Assembly: GCA_905195085.1 (NCBI GenBank) | Contig: CAJJUK010000018.1 | Location: 1-29,834, forward strand | From: an uncultured Christensenella sp. | GTDB lineage: Bacteria; Bacillota; Clostridia; Christensenellales; UBA1242 | Direction of reading: 5' to 3' | Length of the DNA stretch: 29,834 bases | Part shown: positions 6,962 to 15,316 of the stretch, piece by piece | Layout of the letters: each line of letters starts with the position of its first letter | Position numbering within the stretch: position 1 is the stretch's first letter | Position numbers and translations under genes: made by a program | Notes under the pieces: generated by a model | Seen by the model: the letters and a program-made list of their open reading frames with translations, nothing else | What the model was told of the DNA's origin: nothing | The model's database searches: none

Positions 6962-7807
6962 TTAAATTGTCTTAGCAGCTGGTTCTTTGCTTAATTGCGG
7001 AATATTAATTTTTTTACCAGCTGAAAGTCTTGTTACGTTAACTTCGGGTAAATTTTCTTCAAAATAATCTATGACTTCGTCTGTTACGCAATGTCCCAAA
7101 TAAAGTGCTTTTACTTCATGTTTTTTAAAGTATTCAATTGTTTTGTCAATAACCCCTTTTTGTTTTTCCAAGTTTCTTAAATGAAAACCGCCAAAAACGC
7201 CATAGATTTTTTGTTGACCAGTCACTTTTTTTGCTTGTTCAATGGTGTTGCAAATTCCACGATGTCCGCAACCAGTCATGACAAGGAGTCCTTCAGATGT
7301 TTTTATGGCGATTCCAGAATCATCTTCGGTTAAGTCCGTTTGCGTAAATTGGTCGTCTAATGTGGTGGAAAAATTGCCTTTCTCAAAATCAATCTTCATT
7401 GGTATTTCTCCTAAGAAATAGCAACCGTCCATGAACTGAATTGGTTCTCTTGATGTGATCACGTTATGTCTTTTTCTCAATTCTTCCTCAGTCATTGGAA
7501 AACCTGCAAATTCTTTTTTCCTTATTGACCAACGTTTTTTAAATGCCTCAGGGTGCATAATTATGGTTTTTCCAGCACCTAAAAATGGAATGCCGTTTGT
7601 GTGGTCGCTATGCCCATGGGTTAAAACAACAGTTTCAATTGTTGACAAATCAATATTTAAAAGTTTGGCATTTTTGAGAAAGAGATCTGAGTATCCTGTG
7701 TCAAGCAAAAACTTTTTTCCAAAAACTTCAACCAAAACGGACAAACCGCTTTCGCCTTTAAATTCGCAGTTGTCCCTGTTTTCTGAAAGAATAGTTAATG
7801 AAACCAT
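6962..7807 (-). CDS. MBL-fold metallo-hydrolase, COG1237 type
   Basis: A 281-residue metallo-beta-lactamase-fold protein. THGHSDHTNG near residues 63-72 is the metal-binding HxHxDH motif. Further ligands are likely in TGCGHRGICN and in YLGHCVTDE near the C-terminus, which with FGGFHL place it in the COG1237 group related to the methanopterin-pathway enzyme that condenses dihydropterin and ribofuranosyl-aminobenzene phosphate. In bacteria the role of this group is unsettled. I chose the ATG at 7807 because AAAGGAG precedes it at a good distance; an in-frame ATG ten codons upstream has no such site and lies within the promoter region. Confidence 0.88.
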   Translation of the reverse strand: MVSLTILSENRDNCEFKGESGLSVLVEVFGKKFLLDTGYSDLFLKNAKLLNIDLSTIETVVLTHGHSDHTNGIPFLGAGKTIIMHPEAFKKRWSIRKKEFAGFPMTEEELRKRHNVITSREPIQFMDGCYFLGEIPMKIDFEKGNFSTTLDDQFTQTDLTEDDSGIAIKTSEGLLVMTGCGHRGICNTIEQAKKVTGQQKIYGVFGGFHLRNLEKQKGVIDKTIEYFKKHEVKALYLGHCVTDEVIDYFEENLPEVNVTRLSAGKKINIPQLSKEPAAKTI

Positions 7808-7827
7808 AATTTCTCCTTTATATTTAT

Positions 7828-7856
7828 ATGATAACATTAAAAAATGAAAAAATCAA
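7828..7856 (-). promoter_or_regulatory. Promoter of the COG1237 metallo-hydrolase gene
   Basis: On the minus strand TTGATT (7851-7856), a 17-bp spacer and TATCAT (7828-7833) with an upstream TGT (extended -10). This supports the shorter start at 7807, since the alternative start codon lies upstream of or at the transcription start. Confidence 0.65.
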
Positions 7857-7895
7857 TAATTGTTTAGTCAGAGAGAAAAAAAGATGAAATATTGA

Positions 7896-7936
7896 TAAAA
7901 AACAAGATTTGAAGCATTTTTCTTCAAACCTTGTTT
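7896..7936 (-). terminator. Terminator of the flavoredoxin-like gene
   Basis: A 15-position stem (7900-7914 with 7922-7936, one mismatch, 7-base loop) is followed on the minus strand by six T. It lies 13 bases beyond the stop codon at 7950. Confidence 0.85.
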
Positions 7937-7949
7937 AACAAAACTTTTT

Positions 7950-8513
7950 TTATTTCAATTTTAATCCATCTTTGAACGCATTGCCAACTCTTTCTGTCAC
8001 TTTGTAATATCCATGGGTGTATGGGTCAAATGCGATTGCTTCCACTTTGCTTACATCAATTTGGTCACCATTGATGACTTTTTCTTCAGCAGAAACATTG
8101 ACAACTTTGCCAACAACTCCGCAGCCATATTCATTGTCTTGGTATTCCACAAACTCACACTCAAGGCAAATTGGAAATTCGTTTATGATTGGTGCATCAA
8201 CAATTTTTGACTTTGTTGCGGTCAAACCACTTTTTTCAAATTTGTTTGGGGTGTTATTTGCGGAAACAACACCAAAGTAGTCTGCTTCAACGACATGTTT
8301 TGCATCTGCAATGCTCACAGTGAATGCTTTTCTCTTTTTGATATTTTTGACAGTTTTGTGTGTTTCTGTCAAGTTTAAAACGACATAATCTCTTTCAAGC
8401 ATCATTCCCCAAGCAGCATTCATAACATCAATTGTTCCATCTTCATTGTAAGTTGCAATCATGAGAACTGGCATTGGAAAAATTGCTTCAGTTGTTTTGA
8501 TATTCTTTTTCAT
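7950..8513 (-). CDS. Flavin reductase-like / flavoredoxin family protein
   Basis: A 187-residue FMN-binding split-barrel protein of the flavin reductase-like (flavoredoxin) family. The N-terminal FPMPVLMIATYNEDGTIDVMNAAW is characteristic: proline-rich entry strand followed by the strand that contacts FMN. Further conserved parts are LNLTETHKTVKNI, FTVSIADAKHVVEADYFGVVS and LECEFVEYQD. Members bind FMN and act in electron transfer or reduction in anaerobes; the partner here is unknown. A GGAGG site lies directly before the ATG, and the -10 is so close that the leader is only about 10 bases. It is monocistronic with its own terminator. Confidence 0.9.
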   Translation of the reverse strand: MKKNIKTTEAIFPMPVLMIATYNEDGTIDVMNAAWGMMLERDYVVLNLTETHKTVKNIKKRKAFTVSIADAKHVVEADYFGVVSANNTPNKFEKSGLTATKSKIVDAPIINEFPICLECEFVEYQDNEYGCGVVGKVVNVSAEEKVINGDQIDVSKVEAIAFDPYTHGYYKVTERVGNAFKDGLKLK

Positions 8514-8529
8514 AAAAACCTCCTTAATG

Positions 8530-8538
8530 ATTATAACA
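8530..8538 (-). promoter_or_regulatory. Extended -10 promoter of the flavoredoxin-like gene
   Basis: On the minus strand TGTTATAAT (extended -10). The predicted transcription start is only a few bases before AAGGAGG, so the leader holds little more than the ribosome-binding site. No convincing -35. Confidence 0.6.
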
Positions 8539-8626
8539 CACTTCCAGCAAAAATATGAAATTTATTGAGATACTTATTTTTTAATTCTAAGTACAAAGAC
8601 GAAAAAATTTTGATGTCGTCAAAACT

Positions 8627-8655
8627 TTGACTGTACATTACTTTTTGTTTATAAT
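8627..8655 (+). promoter_or_regulatory. Sigma-A promoter of the TIM-barrel gene
   Basis: TTGACT (8627-8632), a 17-bp spacer and TATAAT (8650-8655), close to consensus. The start at about 8662 precedes a GAGGAG ribosome-binding site and the ATG at 8678. Confidence 0.85.
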
Positions 8656-8677
8656 ATGTAGGGTGTAGAGGAGAAAT

Positions 8678-9487
8678 ATGAACAAAGGAGTATCATTTTA
8701 TTTCGGTTTTCAAATGGATGCCGAACTGAGAGCAAAAAAAATCAAAGAAGCAGGCTTTGACTGTGTCATTACAAGTGCGGATAAAAAATTTAACAAGCAA
8801 AACGGAAACATTTCAAAACAAGTCAAGTTGTTTAGAAAATATGGGTTGAAACTTTCAAGTTTACATATGGCATACAACAGTGAAGATTTACATTATTTTT
8901 GGGAAGATTGCAAACAGGGAGAAAAACTTAAGAAAAATCTGATTAAAGATGTCAAAATTGCAAAAAAATATGGTTTTACTTGTGTTGTTGTGCATTTGTA
9001 TGGAGAATATTCAGCAATTGGCGAAAGACGATTGAAAGAAGTTTTGAAAGTTTGTGAAAAACTTAATGTTCCACTTGCGATTGAAAACATAAATTGTCAA
9101 AAGGTGTTTTTGGACACTTTTAAAAATATCGACAGTCCATTTTTGAAATTCTGTTATGACAGTGGACATAACAACATTTTTGACAAAGGTTTTGACTATT
9201 TCAACAAGTTTGGCGACAAATTGATTACTTTGCATCTTCATGACGATGATGGAAAAACTGACCAGCATACAATTTCCAAGATTAGTGCTTCAATTGATTG
9301 GAACGAAATTGCACAAGGACTCTCTGGAAAAGAAAATCTTTCACTTGACTATGAACTTCTAAACAGGAAAGAAAACAATTTGACAGCAGAACAATATTTG
9401 GAAGAAGCTTACAAACAAGCTTGTGACCTTGAGAAGAAGATTAAAGCTTGCAAAAAGAAAGATATAAAGAAAAAAATAAAAGAGTGA
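8678..9487 (+). CDS. Sugar phosphate isomerase/epimerase-like TIM barrel
   Basis: A 269-residue protein of the xylose isomerase-like TIM-barrel/AP endonuclease 2 superfamily. The expected metal-binding positions appear in order: HLYGEYS, LAIENIN (Glu), KFCYDSGHNN (Asp/His), TLHLHDDDGKTDQH (His cluster), and LDYELLN (Glu). Members isomerise or epimerise sugars and sugar phosphates; AP endonuclease IV shares the fold but has more metal histidines, so the sugar role is preferred. The C-terminal tail is lysine-rich. Monocistronic with a near-consensus promoter. The terminator hairpin includes the last codons and the stop codon. Confidence 0.85.
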   Translation: MNKGVSFYFGFQMDAELRAKKIKEAGFDCVITSADKKFNKQNGNISKQVKLFRKYGLKLSSLHMAYNSEDLHYFWEDCKQGEKLKKNLIKDVKIAKKYGFTCVVVHLYGEYSAIGERRLKEVLKVCEKLNVPLAIENINCQKVFLDTFKNIDSPFLKFCYDSGHNNIFDKGFDYFNKFGDKLITLHLHDDDGKTDQHTISKISASIDWNEIAQGLSGKENLSLDYELLNRKENNLTAEQYLEEAYKQACDLEKKIKACKKKDIKKKIKE

Positions 9488-9503
9488 GTTCTTTTATTTT
9501 TTT
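9470..9503. terminator. Bidirectional A/T-rich terminator overlapping a stop codon
   Basis: A perfect 14-bp stem (9470-9483 with 9490-9503) with a six-base loop that contains part of the TGA at 9485-9487. A-tract and T-tract are built into the stem, so it can work in both directions, also for the ABC-F gene ending at 9526 on the minus strand. Confidence 0.75.
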
Positions 9504-9525
9504 GTTAATTTATTTCTGAGAAGCA

Positions 9526-11142
9526 TTATTCCAAACTGTTGATGAGATAGTAATAATCCAACAATTCTTTGTTGTAATCCAATATTTTTCCTTCTGGGAG
9601 AACCAACATTCTTGTTATGCCAATTTGCTCAACAAAACTTGGGTTGTGGCTGACAAGCAGAATTGTTCCTGAATATTCTCCAAAATTTTCACCTATGACG
9701 CTTTGAGTGTCTGGATCGAGATGGTTGGTCGGTTCGTCCAAAATCAAAAGGTTGGCTTTCTGCATCAAAAGTTTGCATAGGGCAACCCTTGCTTTTTCTC
9801 CTGGGGATAGCAGATGAACCTCTTTGAAAACTTGATTTCCGAAAAATAAGAAATTGCCAAGTGCGTTTCGCAACTGCAAATCTGAGAAATGTTCGTTTTG
9901 AACATTTTCGAAAATTGTTTTGCTTTCGTCCAAGATTTCAAGTTCTTGGGCGTAGTAAGCAATGTCAGTTTTCCCACCAAAAGTGATTGTGCCTTTGTCC
10001 GGCTTAAGTTTTCCCATGATGAGTTTGAGCAAGGTTGATTTTCCAACACCATTTTCTCCCACAATCAAAAATTTTTCACCATCAGTCAAATTGAAAGACA
10101 GATTTTCGTATAAATTTGGTTTGTCATGATAATGAAAAGATAGGTTTTGCACAGACAGTGGAACTTTTGAATTGGAACGTTTTGGTTCGATGTTCATCTT
10201 AACACGCTGATAAACTTTTTCTCTTTTTTCAAGTTGTGCCTTTTTCTTTTCAAGTTTGATTTCTCTGTCTTGCCCCATTCTTTTGAGATTGTGATTGGTT
10301 CGACTGGCTTGTCTTGCTTTTTGCACAAATTCTTCAAGTTTTTGAATTTCCTTTTCCTGTTGCTGAATTCTGATTTCTTTCAGTTTTCGTTCTTCCAGCA
10401 ATCTCTTTTTGAAGTTGGTGTAGTCGCCATCATAAACCTTTATTTTGTGTGTAACTTTGTTGATGAACATCACTTTGTTTATGATTTTGTTCAAAAAATC
10501 AACATCGTGGCTGATTATCAAAACTGTACCTTTGTAGTTTTTCAGGTATGAAGTTATGAAATCTTTTGTGCTTGCATCAAGGTGGTTGGTCGGCTCGTCC
10601 AAAAGAAGAAGATTTGGGTTTCCATACAAAATTCCAGCAAAGGCAACTTTCGATTTCTGTCCGCCGGAAAGCTCTCCAACTTTGCTGTTTAAGAGGGTGT
10701 CATCAATTTGCATATCTTCAATGATTTCAAGAAGTGCCGTTTCGGCATTATAACAATCAAGGAGTTCGAGTTGTTCTTGCAACTCTGACATTTCTCTAAG
10801 CAAATTTTGTGTGTGTGGAGGGTTGTCTGCAAGTTCAACATAAATCTCTTCAAGTCTTTTGTTTATTTTGGCAATTGGACGGGCTTCGCAGAGATATTCC
10901 CAAACGGTGAGTTCGGGATTTTCAAATTTGATTTCTTGTGGCAAAAATCCAATTCTTGCCTTGCCTATAGAAAGTTCTCCGGCATCAAGTTCCAGTTGAC
11001 CGAGAATAACCTTAAAAAGTGTGGTTTTTCCAGCGCCGTTCACTCCAACAATTCCCACTTTGTCAAGATTGTTTATTTGGAATGAGGCATCGTCATATAT
11101 GGTTTCTGTGCCGAGTTTTAGGTACATATCAGTCGCTTTCAT
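9526..11142 (-). CDS. ABC-F family ATPase (ribosome-associated)
   Basis: A 538-residue protein with two ABC ATPase domains and no membrane segment, the layout of ABC-F proteins that act on the ribosomal E site. Domain 1: Walker A GVNGAGKTT (about 33-41), signature LSGGQ, Walker B LLLLDEPTNHLD. A linker of about 80 residues is rich in Lys, Arg, Gln and Glu and helical. Domain 2: Walker A GENGVGKST, signature LSPGEKAR (degenerate), Walker B LLILDEPTNHLD. Some ABC-F members protect ribosomes from antibiotics, others are translation factors. Its location 27 bases behind a TetR gene, divergent from an ABC exporter, favours a drug-related role; that is inference. The start has a GAGGA site. Confidence 0.92.
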   Translation of the reverse strand: MKATDMYLKLGTETIYDDASFQINNLDKVGIVGVNGAGKTTLFKVILGQLELDAGELSIGKARIGFLPQEIKFENPELTVWEYLCEARPIAKINKRLEEIYVELADNPPHTQNLLREMSELQEQLELLDCYNAETALLEIIEDMQIDDTLLNSKVGELSGGQKSKVAFAGILYGNPNLLLLDEPTNHLDASTKDFITSYLKNYKGTVLIISHDVDFLNKIINKVMFINKVTHKIKVYDGDYTNFKKRLLEERKLKEIRIQQQEKEIQKLEEFVQKARQASRTNHNLKRMGQDREIKLEKKKAQLEKREKVYQRVKMNIEPKRSNSKVPLSVQNLSFHYHDKPNLYENLSFNLTDGEKFLIVGENGVGKSTLLKLIMGKLKPDKGTITFGGKTDIAYYAQELEILDESKTIFENVQNEHFSDLQLRNALGNFLFFGNQVFKEVHLLSPGEKARVALCKLLMQKANLLILDEPTNHLDPDTQSVIGENFGEYSGTILLVSHNPSFVEQIGITRMLVLPEGKILDYNKELLDYYYLINSLE

Positions 11143-11169
11143 TGTGTCCTCATGTTGTTTTGGTTTTAC

Positions 11170-11697
11170 TTATACAATAATTTTGTTTATTATGGCAATG
11201 CATTGGTTGCAAAGCTCGTCAAGGTCAACAGGAATTTTCTCTTCGAGATAGTCAAAATAAATTCCTGCCAATCCATTGATTATGAAAAGCAGCAAAATTT
11301 CGTCTGCGTCAGGCATAACCGTTTTGATTTGAGAAACAAATTTCAAAATCAAATTGTCAATTGCAGATTTTGACAACCCTTTGACAATTGGTTTGTATTT
11401 GGACTCATTTTTTTTGAAGTAATCAAGAAGCGTATATAAAATTCTGCTGACATCGTAATGTGTGGAATTTTGCTTAATACAAGACAGCAATTCTTCAAAC
11501 AATTCTTGTTCCATTTCTTCAATGACTTCAATGACATTGCTGTAGTGATTATAGAACGTTCCTCTATTTATGTTTGCCACTTTGACAATGTCAGTTACGC
11601 TTATGTCAGTGATGTCTTTTTCTTTGTCAAGAAGTGTGATCAATGCCTGTCTGATTAACTCTTTTGAACGAACGGAGTTTCTGTAAGTTGCTTTCAT
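11170..11697 (-). CDS. TetR/AcrR family transcriptional regulator
   Basis: A 175-residue TetR-type regulator. The N-terminal helix-turn-helix is clear: IRQALITLLDKEKDITDISV, then TDIVKVANINRGTFYNHYSN with the recognition helix and the invariant FY.H/Y pair, then VIEVIEEMEQEL. The C-terminal ligand-binding half is helical and not assigned to a ligand. It lies upstream of and probably with the ABC-F gene, and divergent from two ABC ATPase genes and a permease. A 28-bp palindrome at 11807-11834 in the shared intergenic region is the likely operator. It probably represses both units until a ligand, perhaps the exported compound, is bound. Confidence 0.92.
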   Translation of the reverse strand: MKATYRNSVRSKELIRQALITLLDKEKDITDISVTDIVKVANINRGTFYNHYSNVIEVIEEMEQELFEELLSCIKQNSTHYDVSRILYTLLDYFKKNESKYKPIVKGLSKSAIDNLILKFVSQIKTVMPDADEILLLFIINGLAGIYFDYLEEKIPVDLDELCNQCIAIINKIIV

Positions 11698-11806
11698 GTT
11701 TACCTCTCAATTTTAAACAATTTGCCCGGTTTTGTTTAAATTTACACATAATTTTGTATTATTGTATATGAAAAATTTTTCAATTTTTAATATAATAACA
11801 CTGTGT

Positions 11807-11834
11807 ATAATTTTAGTCAACTGTCTAAAATTAT
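11807..11834. promoter_or_regulatory. 28-bp palindrome, probable TetR-family operator
   Basis: Perfect 10-bp arms ATAATTTTAG (11807-11816) and CTAAAATTAT (11825-11834) enclose an 8-bp spacer, TCAACTGT. The left arm overlaps a TATAAT at 11806-11811; another TATAAT lies at 11791-11796. A protein bound here would block the exporter promoter. A partial match, ATAATTTT, occurs at 11748-11755 on the tetR side. Assignment to the adjacent TetR protein is inference from position. Confidence 0.65.
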
Positions 11835-11856
11835 TTGCATCGTAAAAGGGGTGTCT

Positions 11857-12792
11857 ATGAGCGTCATTGAAGTTGACAACCTAACCAAAGATTACGGTTC
11901 TGGTCGTGGTGTTTTTGATGTTTCTTTTAAGATTGAAAGGGGTGAGGTTTTTGGTTTTTTGGGACCTAATGGTTCTGGAAAATCAACAACAATAAGGCAC
12001 CTTATGGGTTTTTCTAAGCCTGACAAAGGGCAGACCAAGATTTTTGGAAAGAAGACATTCTCTAAGTATTATGAAATCTTAAGCAAAGTTGGTTACATTC
12101 CTGGAGAAATTGCTTTGCCTCAAGGTCTGACGGGTTGGCAATTCATTCGCATGATTCAGGATATGCAAAAAATACATAATGAAGAAAGATTAAACAGAAT
12201 GTTGGAACTTTTTGAACTTGACGATGTCAACTTGAAATGTGAAACAAAGAGAATGAGTTTGGGTGTCAAAAGAAAACTCGCGGTTGTGGTTGCATTCATG
12301 AATGACCCTGAGGTTTTGATTCTTGACGAACCAACAAGTGGACTTGACCCAGTTATGCAGGAAGTTTTCATTCAATTTGTCAAGGAAGAGAAAAAACGTG
12401 GGAAGACAATCCTTTTGTCGAGTCACATCTTCAGTGAAGTTGAAGCGACTTGTGACAGGATTGCAATCATCAAGGACGGGCGAATTGTTTCGGAATTTGT
12501 TGCAAATGACTTGAAGCACGCCGCAACAAAAAATTATGAAGTCATTTTCAACAAAAAAACAGACTTCAAAAAGTTTTGTGAAGAGTGCAAAAACAAGAGA
12601 AAACTCAAAATTTTGGACAGTGATGAAGAGAACTTGCGTGTGCTTATTTCCACAAATGATAAATACATCAATGACATTGTGGCAATATTGGGCAATTATT
12701 CCATTAAAGAATTCAGCAACATCAAAGAAACTTTGGAAGATTATTTCATGAAGTTCTATAAGGAAGAAAAAGACTTTGGAGGTGCTTTGTGA
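11857..12792 (+). CDS. ABC transporter ATP-binding protein (first of tandem pair)
   Basis: A 311-residue ABC ATPase of the ABC-2 (drug/antimicrobial) exporter class. Walker A GPNGSGKSTT, Q-loop region GYIPGEIALP, a degenerate signature MSLGVKRKL, Walker B VLILDEPTSGLDP and the switch histidine in LLSSHIFSEVE. The last 80 residues form an accessory domain with the pattern KETLEDYFMKFY. I use the ATG at 11857, which has AAAAGGGG upstream; an in-frame GTG 18 codons earlier falls inside the -10 and operator and is unlikely. It shares its layout with the next gene, whose start codon overlaps its stop by one base. Confidence 0.92.
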   Translation: MSVIEVDNLTKDYGSGRGVFDVSFKIERGEVFGFLGPNGSGKSTTIRHLMGFSKPDKGQTKIFGKKTFSKYYEILSKVGYIPGEIALPQGLTGWQFIRMIQDMQKIHNEERLNRMLELFELDDVNLKCETKRMSLGVKRKLAVVVAFMNDPEVLILDEPTSGLDPVMQEVFIQFVKEEKKRGKTILLSSHIFSEVEATCDRIAIIKDGRIVSEFVANDLKHAATKNYEVIFNKKTDFKKFCEECKNKRKLKILDSDEENLRVLISTNDKYINDIVAILGNYSIKEFSNIKETLEDYFMKFYKEEKDFGGAL

Positions 12793-13703
12793 TGGATATT
12801 ATTGAAATACAAAACCTTACCAAAGATTATGGGGAAGGCAGAGGAATTTTTGACATCAATTTGAAAATCAAAAAAGGCGAAATGGTCGGCTTTGTTGGAA
12901 CAAATGGCTCTGGAAAAACCACCACAATCAGATGCCTTATGGGGTTCATCAAACCGACAAGCGGAAACGCCTATGTCAAAGGTTTGGAAACATGGAAGAA
13001 TGCCAGCGAAGTGGCAAAATCAATTGGTTATGTTCCGGGAGAAATTGCTTTTCCAGACTTGCCAACAGGAACGGCATTTTTGAAAGGTCAAGCGGAATAT
13101 TTCAAACTGAAAGATATGTCATATGCCAATTCTTTGATTGAAAAATTGCAACTTGACACGGAAGCAAACTTGAAGCGTATGAGTAAGGGTATGAAACAAA
13201 AAACTGCTTTGGTTGCAGCACTTATGAACAATGCCGAAATTTTGATTCTCGATGAGCCAACAACAGGACTTGATCCGCTTATGAGAAAATCATTCTTGGA
13301 CATTGTCAAAGAAGAACACAAAAAAGGCAGAACAATTTTCATGAGCAGTCACATGTTCAACGAAGTTGAAGAAACCTGTGACAAGGTTGCACTTATCAGT
13401 GATGGACATTTGATTGATGTTGTTGATATGGACAAAATCAAAAACAGACCAAGCAGAGATTTCAAGATTGAATTTAACAATGTCGATGATTACAAGCGAT
13501 TTAAAAATTTGAAGTATAAAATAATAAGGGACCAAGAGAAATACAGTCAAGTTACAATCAACATCAAACACAAAGATATCAACAAACTTTTTAAGGATTT
13601 GAAGAATTTTGATGTTAAGTTTATTTCGGAAGTTAAATACACTCTTGAAAAATACTTCAGAGAAGTTTTAGCAAAACAAAAGGAGGGGAAGAAGAATGTT
13701 TAG
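12792..13703 (+). CDS. ABC transporter ATP-binding protein (second of tandem pair)
   Basis: A 303-residue ABC ATPase. Walker A GTNGSGKTTT, Q-loop region GYVPGEIAFP, signature MSKGMKQKT, Walker B ILILDEPTTGLDP, switch histidine in FMSSHMFNEVE. It matches the preceding ATPase along its whole length (LTKDYGxGRGxFD, IRxLMGFxKP, GYxPGEIA), so the pair arose by tandem duplication. The ATG at 12792 overlaps the previous stop (TGATG) and has GGAGGTG at a good distance; a GTG one codon earlier is less likely. With one permease gene downstream, the two ATPases may work as a heterodimer. Confidence 0.92.
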   Translation: MDIIEIQNLTKDYGEGRGIFDINLKIKKGEMVGFVGTNGSGKTTTIRCLMGFIKPTSGNAYVKGLETWKNASEVAKSIGYVPGEIAFPDLPTGTAFLKGQAEYFKLKDMSYANSLIEKLQLDTEANLKRMSKGMKQKTALVAALMNNAEILILDEPTTGLDPLMRKSFLDIVKEEHKKGRTIFMSSHMFNEVEETCDKVALISDGHLIDVVDMDKIKNRPSRDFKIEFNNVDDYKRFKNLKYKIIRDQEKYSQVTINIKHKDINKLFKDLKNFDVKFISEVKYTLEKYFREVLAKQKEGKKNV

Positions 13704-15195
13704 TAAAGCCTTATTCAAACAATCATGCAAGGCGAATGGACTGTTGTGGGCAATCATAACTTTTGCAACTTGTTTCATGTTGGCTTGTGTTATGATCATT
13801 TCTGGCAATGGAAATTTGACAAAACTGACCGGAAGCATGAGCAGTTCCATCATTGAAAGCACGGTTGAATCCACAATGGAGCAGACGGCTTTGAGTTATT
13901 ACGTTGCTTCAAATAAAATGGGCACAACTATTTTAGGTTTCGCAAATACTGGCATGATAACCGATGAAAATTTTGATACTATGTATGATAACTTTATTCC
14001 AATGCTTCCAACATTGATACAACAACAACTGGATATAACAGAAGAAGAAGCAAATCAACTTTCTTCATTCATTATCAGAGTTTTCAACAAAGACCATCAA
14101 GCAATTTCAGAAGATGTTCAACCTGAGAATTTTAAAGACGTAGTTTTGTCTAAAGATGCAGACAGAATGAGCAATTATGTTCAAAAGAATGTGTCAATTC
14201 TTGTTGCCCAAGATATGACAAGCGATGACTATGTTCAAATGATTTTGACAAGTTTGTCAGATTATGGCATCACTGCTGAAGGATATGCTGATTTCACTTA
14301 TGAAAAAACAAATTCTGAAACAGGCGAAAAAACAGAAGTTTCAAAGTTTGTTGGAGAAGACGGAAAAGAATACATTGACCATTTGTCAAATTCTGCAATT
14401 GTGACTTTGAGAGCAAGACTTGAATATGAAATCTCACAAGGCAAGGACGAAACAACAGCGACTGAAGAAATTATTGGAGATTTGACAGCAACTTTCCTTT
14501 CAACTCTTCCAGATGAACTTGCACAATCTTTGCAGGAAATTGGAGAACTTGATATCTACAGCATGATTGTTGGAACAATTTTCTACAACATTGCAGGTCT
14601 TTTGCTTCCAATGATTTATATGGTTATGGTTGCAAACAATCTTGTTGCAGGTCAAGTGGACAGAGGTTCAATGGCATATGTGCTTTCTACATCAGTAAAA
14701 AGACGTCAAGTTGTGTTCACTCAAGCGGTGTATTTGATTGGTTCTTTGTTTGCAATGTTTGCATGCACAACTCTCACCAGCGTGGTTTGTCTTGCTTGTC
14801 TTAATGGTTCAAACATCACTTTGGGTTATGGAGAACTTTTGCTTCTCAACTTAGGAGCATTTATTGCAATGTTTGCAATGAGCGGAATTTCATATTTGAC
14901 TTCTTGCTGGTTTAACAGAACAAAATATTCTTTGGGAATCGGTGGCGGACTCAACATCTTCTTCTTGGTTGCAACAATTCTTGGACTTTTTGGTTCAAGT
15001 GCAATGCCTTCAGTTGTCAGACTTGATTCACTCAATTTCTTTAATTATGTGTCGCTCATATCGCTATTTGATGTAACATCAATTTTGAATGGAACTGTGG
15101 CATTCATTTGGAAACTGGCAATCTTGCTTGGAGTCGGAATTATTTGCTATATCATCGGTGGAAGAAAATTTGAAAAGAAAGATTTACCACTTTAA
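13696..15195 (+). CDS. ABC-2 type exporter permease
   Basis: A 499-residue membrane protein. One membrane segment lies at about 14-36, followed by a long polar, mostly acidic and Ser/Thr-rich region to about 285 that should lie outside the cell. Five more hydrophobic segments follow (about 292-318, 346-370, 378-401, 411-432, 463-486). This matches ABC-2 permeases with a large extracellular domain between the first two helices. RGSMAYVLSTSVKRRQV is the typical cytoplasmic coupling region. It overlaps the second ATPase gene by eight bases and has GGAGGGG upstream. Substrate unknown; the context suggests a drug or peptide. Confidence 0.9.
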   Translation: MFSKALFKQSCKANGLLWAIITFATCFMLACVMIISGNGNLTKLTGSMSSSIIESTVESTMEQTALSYYVASNKMGTTILGFANTGMITDENFDTMYDNFIPMLPTLIQQQLDITEEEANQLSSFIIRVFNKDHQAISEDVQPENFKDVVLSKDADRMSNYVQKNVSILVAQDMTSDDYVQMILTSLSDYGITAEGYADFTYEKTNSETGEKTEVSKFVGEDGKEYIDHLSNSAIVTLRARLEYEISQGKDETTATEEIIGDLTATFLSTLPDELAQSLQEIGELDIYSMIVGTIFYNIAGLLLPMIYMVMVANNLVAGQVDRGSMAYVLSTSVKRRQVVFTQAVYLIGSLFAMFACTTLTSVVCLACLNGSNITLGYGELLLLNLGAFIAMFAMSGISYLTSCWFNRTKYSLGIGGGLNIFFLVATILGLFGSSAMPSVVRLDSLNFFNYVSLISLFDVTSILNGTVAFIWKLAILLGVGIICYIIGGRKFEKKDLPL

Positions 15196-15203
15196 GAGAT
15201 GCG

Positions 15204-15235
15204 AAAAATTGGGGCGAAGTTGCTCCAATTTTTTT
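15204..15235 (+). terminator. Terminator of the ABC exporter operon
   Basis: A 12-bp stem (AAAAATTGGGGC with GCTCCAATTTTT, one wobble) with a short GAAGTT loop and a T-tract, nine bases after the permease stop codon. Confidence 0.85.
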
Positions 15236-15287
15236 GTTAAATTTTCTATGTTTTGGTTGCAATGAGTAACAGTTTTTAGTCTTCATG

Positions 15288-15296
15288 TGATATAAT
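15288..15296 (+). promoter_or_regulatory. Extended -10 promoter of the two-gene membrane operon
   Basis: TGATATAAT (extended -10). The predicted start lies at about 15302-15303, in CATCTATGTAAGGAG; an ATG followed directly by TAA therefore sits at the transcript's 5' end, ahead of the real ribosome-binding site (AAGGAG) and ATG at 15317. No clear -35. Confidence 0.6.
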
Positions 15297-15316
15297 CATC
15301 TATGTAAGGAGATTGT

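Noticed and set aside
8591..8637. Imperfect inverted repeat around the -35 of the TIM-barrel gene (CAAAG/CTTTG, GACG/CGTC, GTAC/GTAC)
   Set aside because: Short arms broken by bulges; such A/T-rich pairings arise easily. It lies upstream of the predicted transcript, so it is not an RNA structure, and no regulator is suggested by context.
10234..11251. Several plus-strand ORFs opposite the ABC-F gene
   Set aside because: They are shadows of a well-supported two-domain ATPase and show no motifs or ribosome-binding sites.
11803..11856. Upstream GTG start for the first ABC ATPase
   Set aside because: It would place the start codon inside the -10/operator region and has no ribosome-binding site; the ATG at 11857 has one and matches the normal N-terminus of the family.
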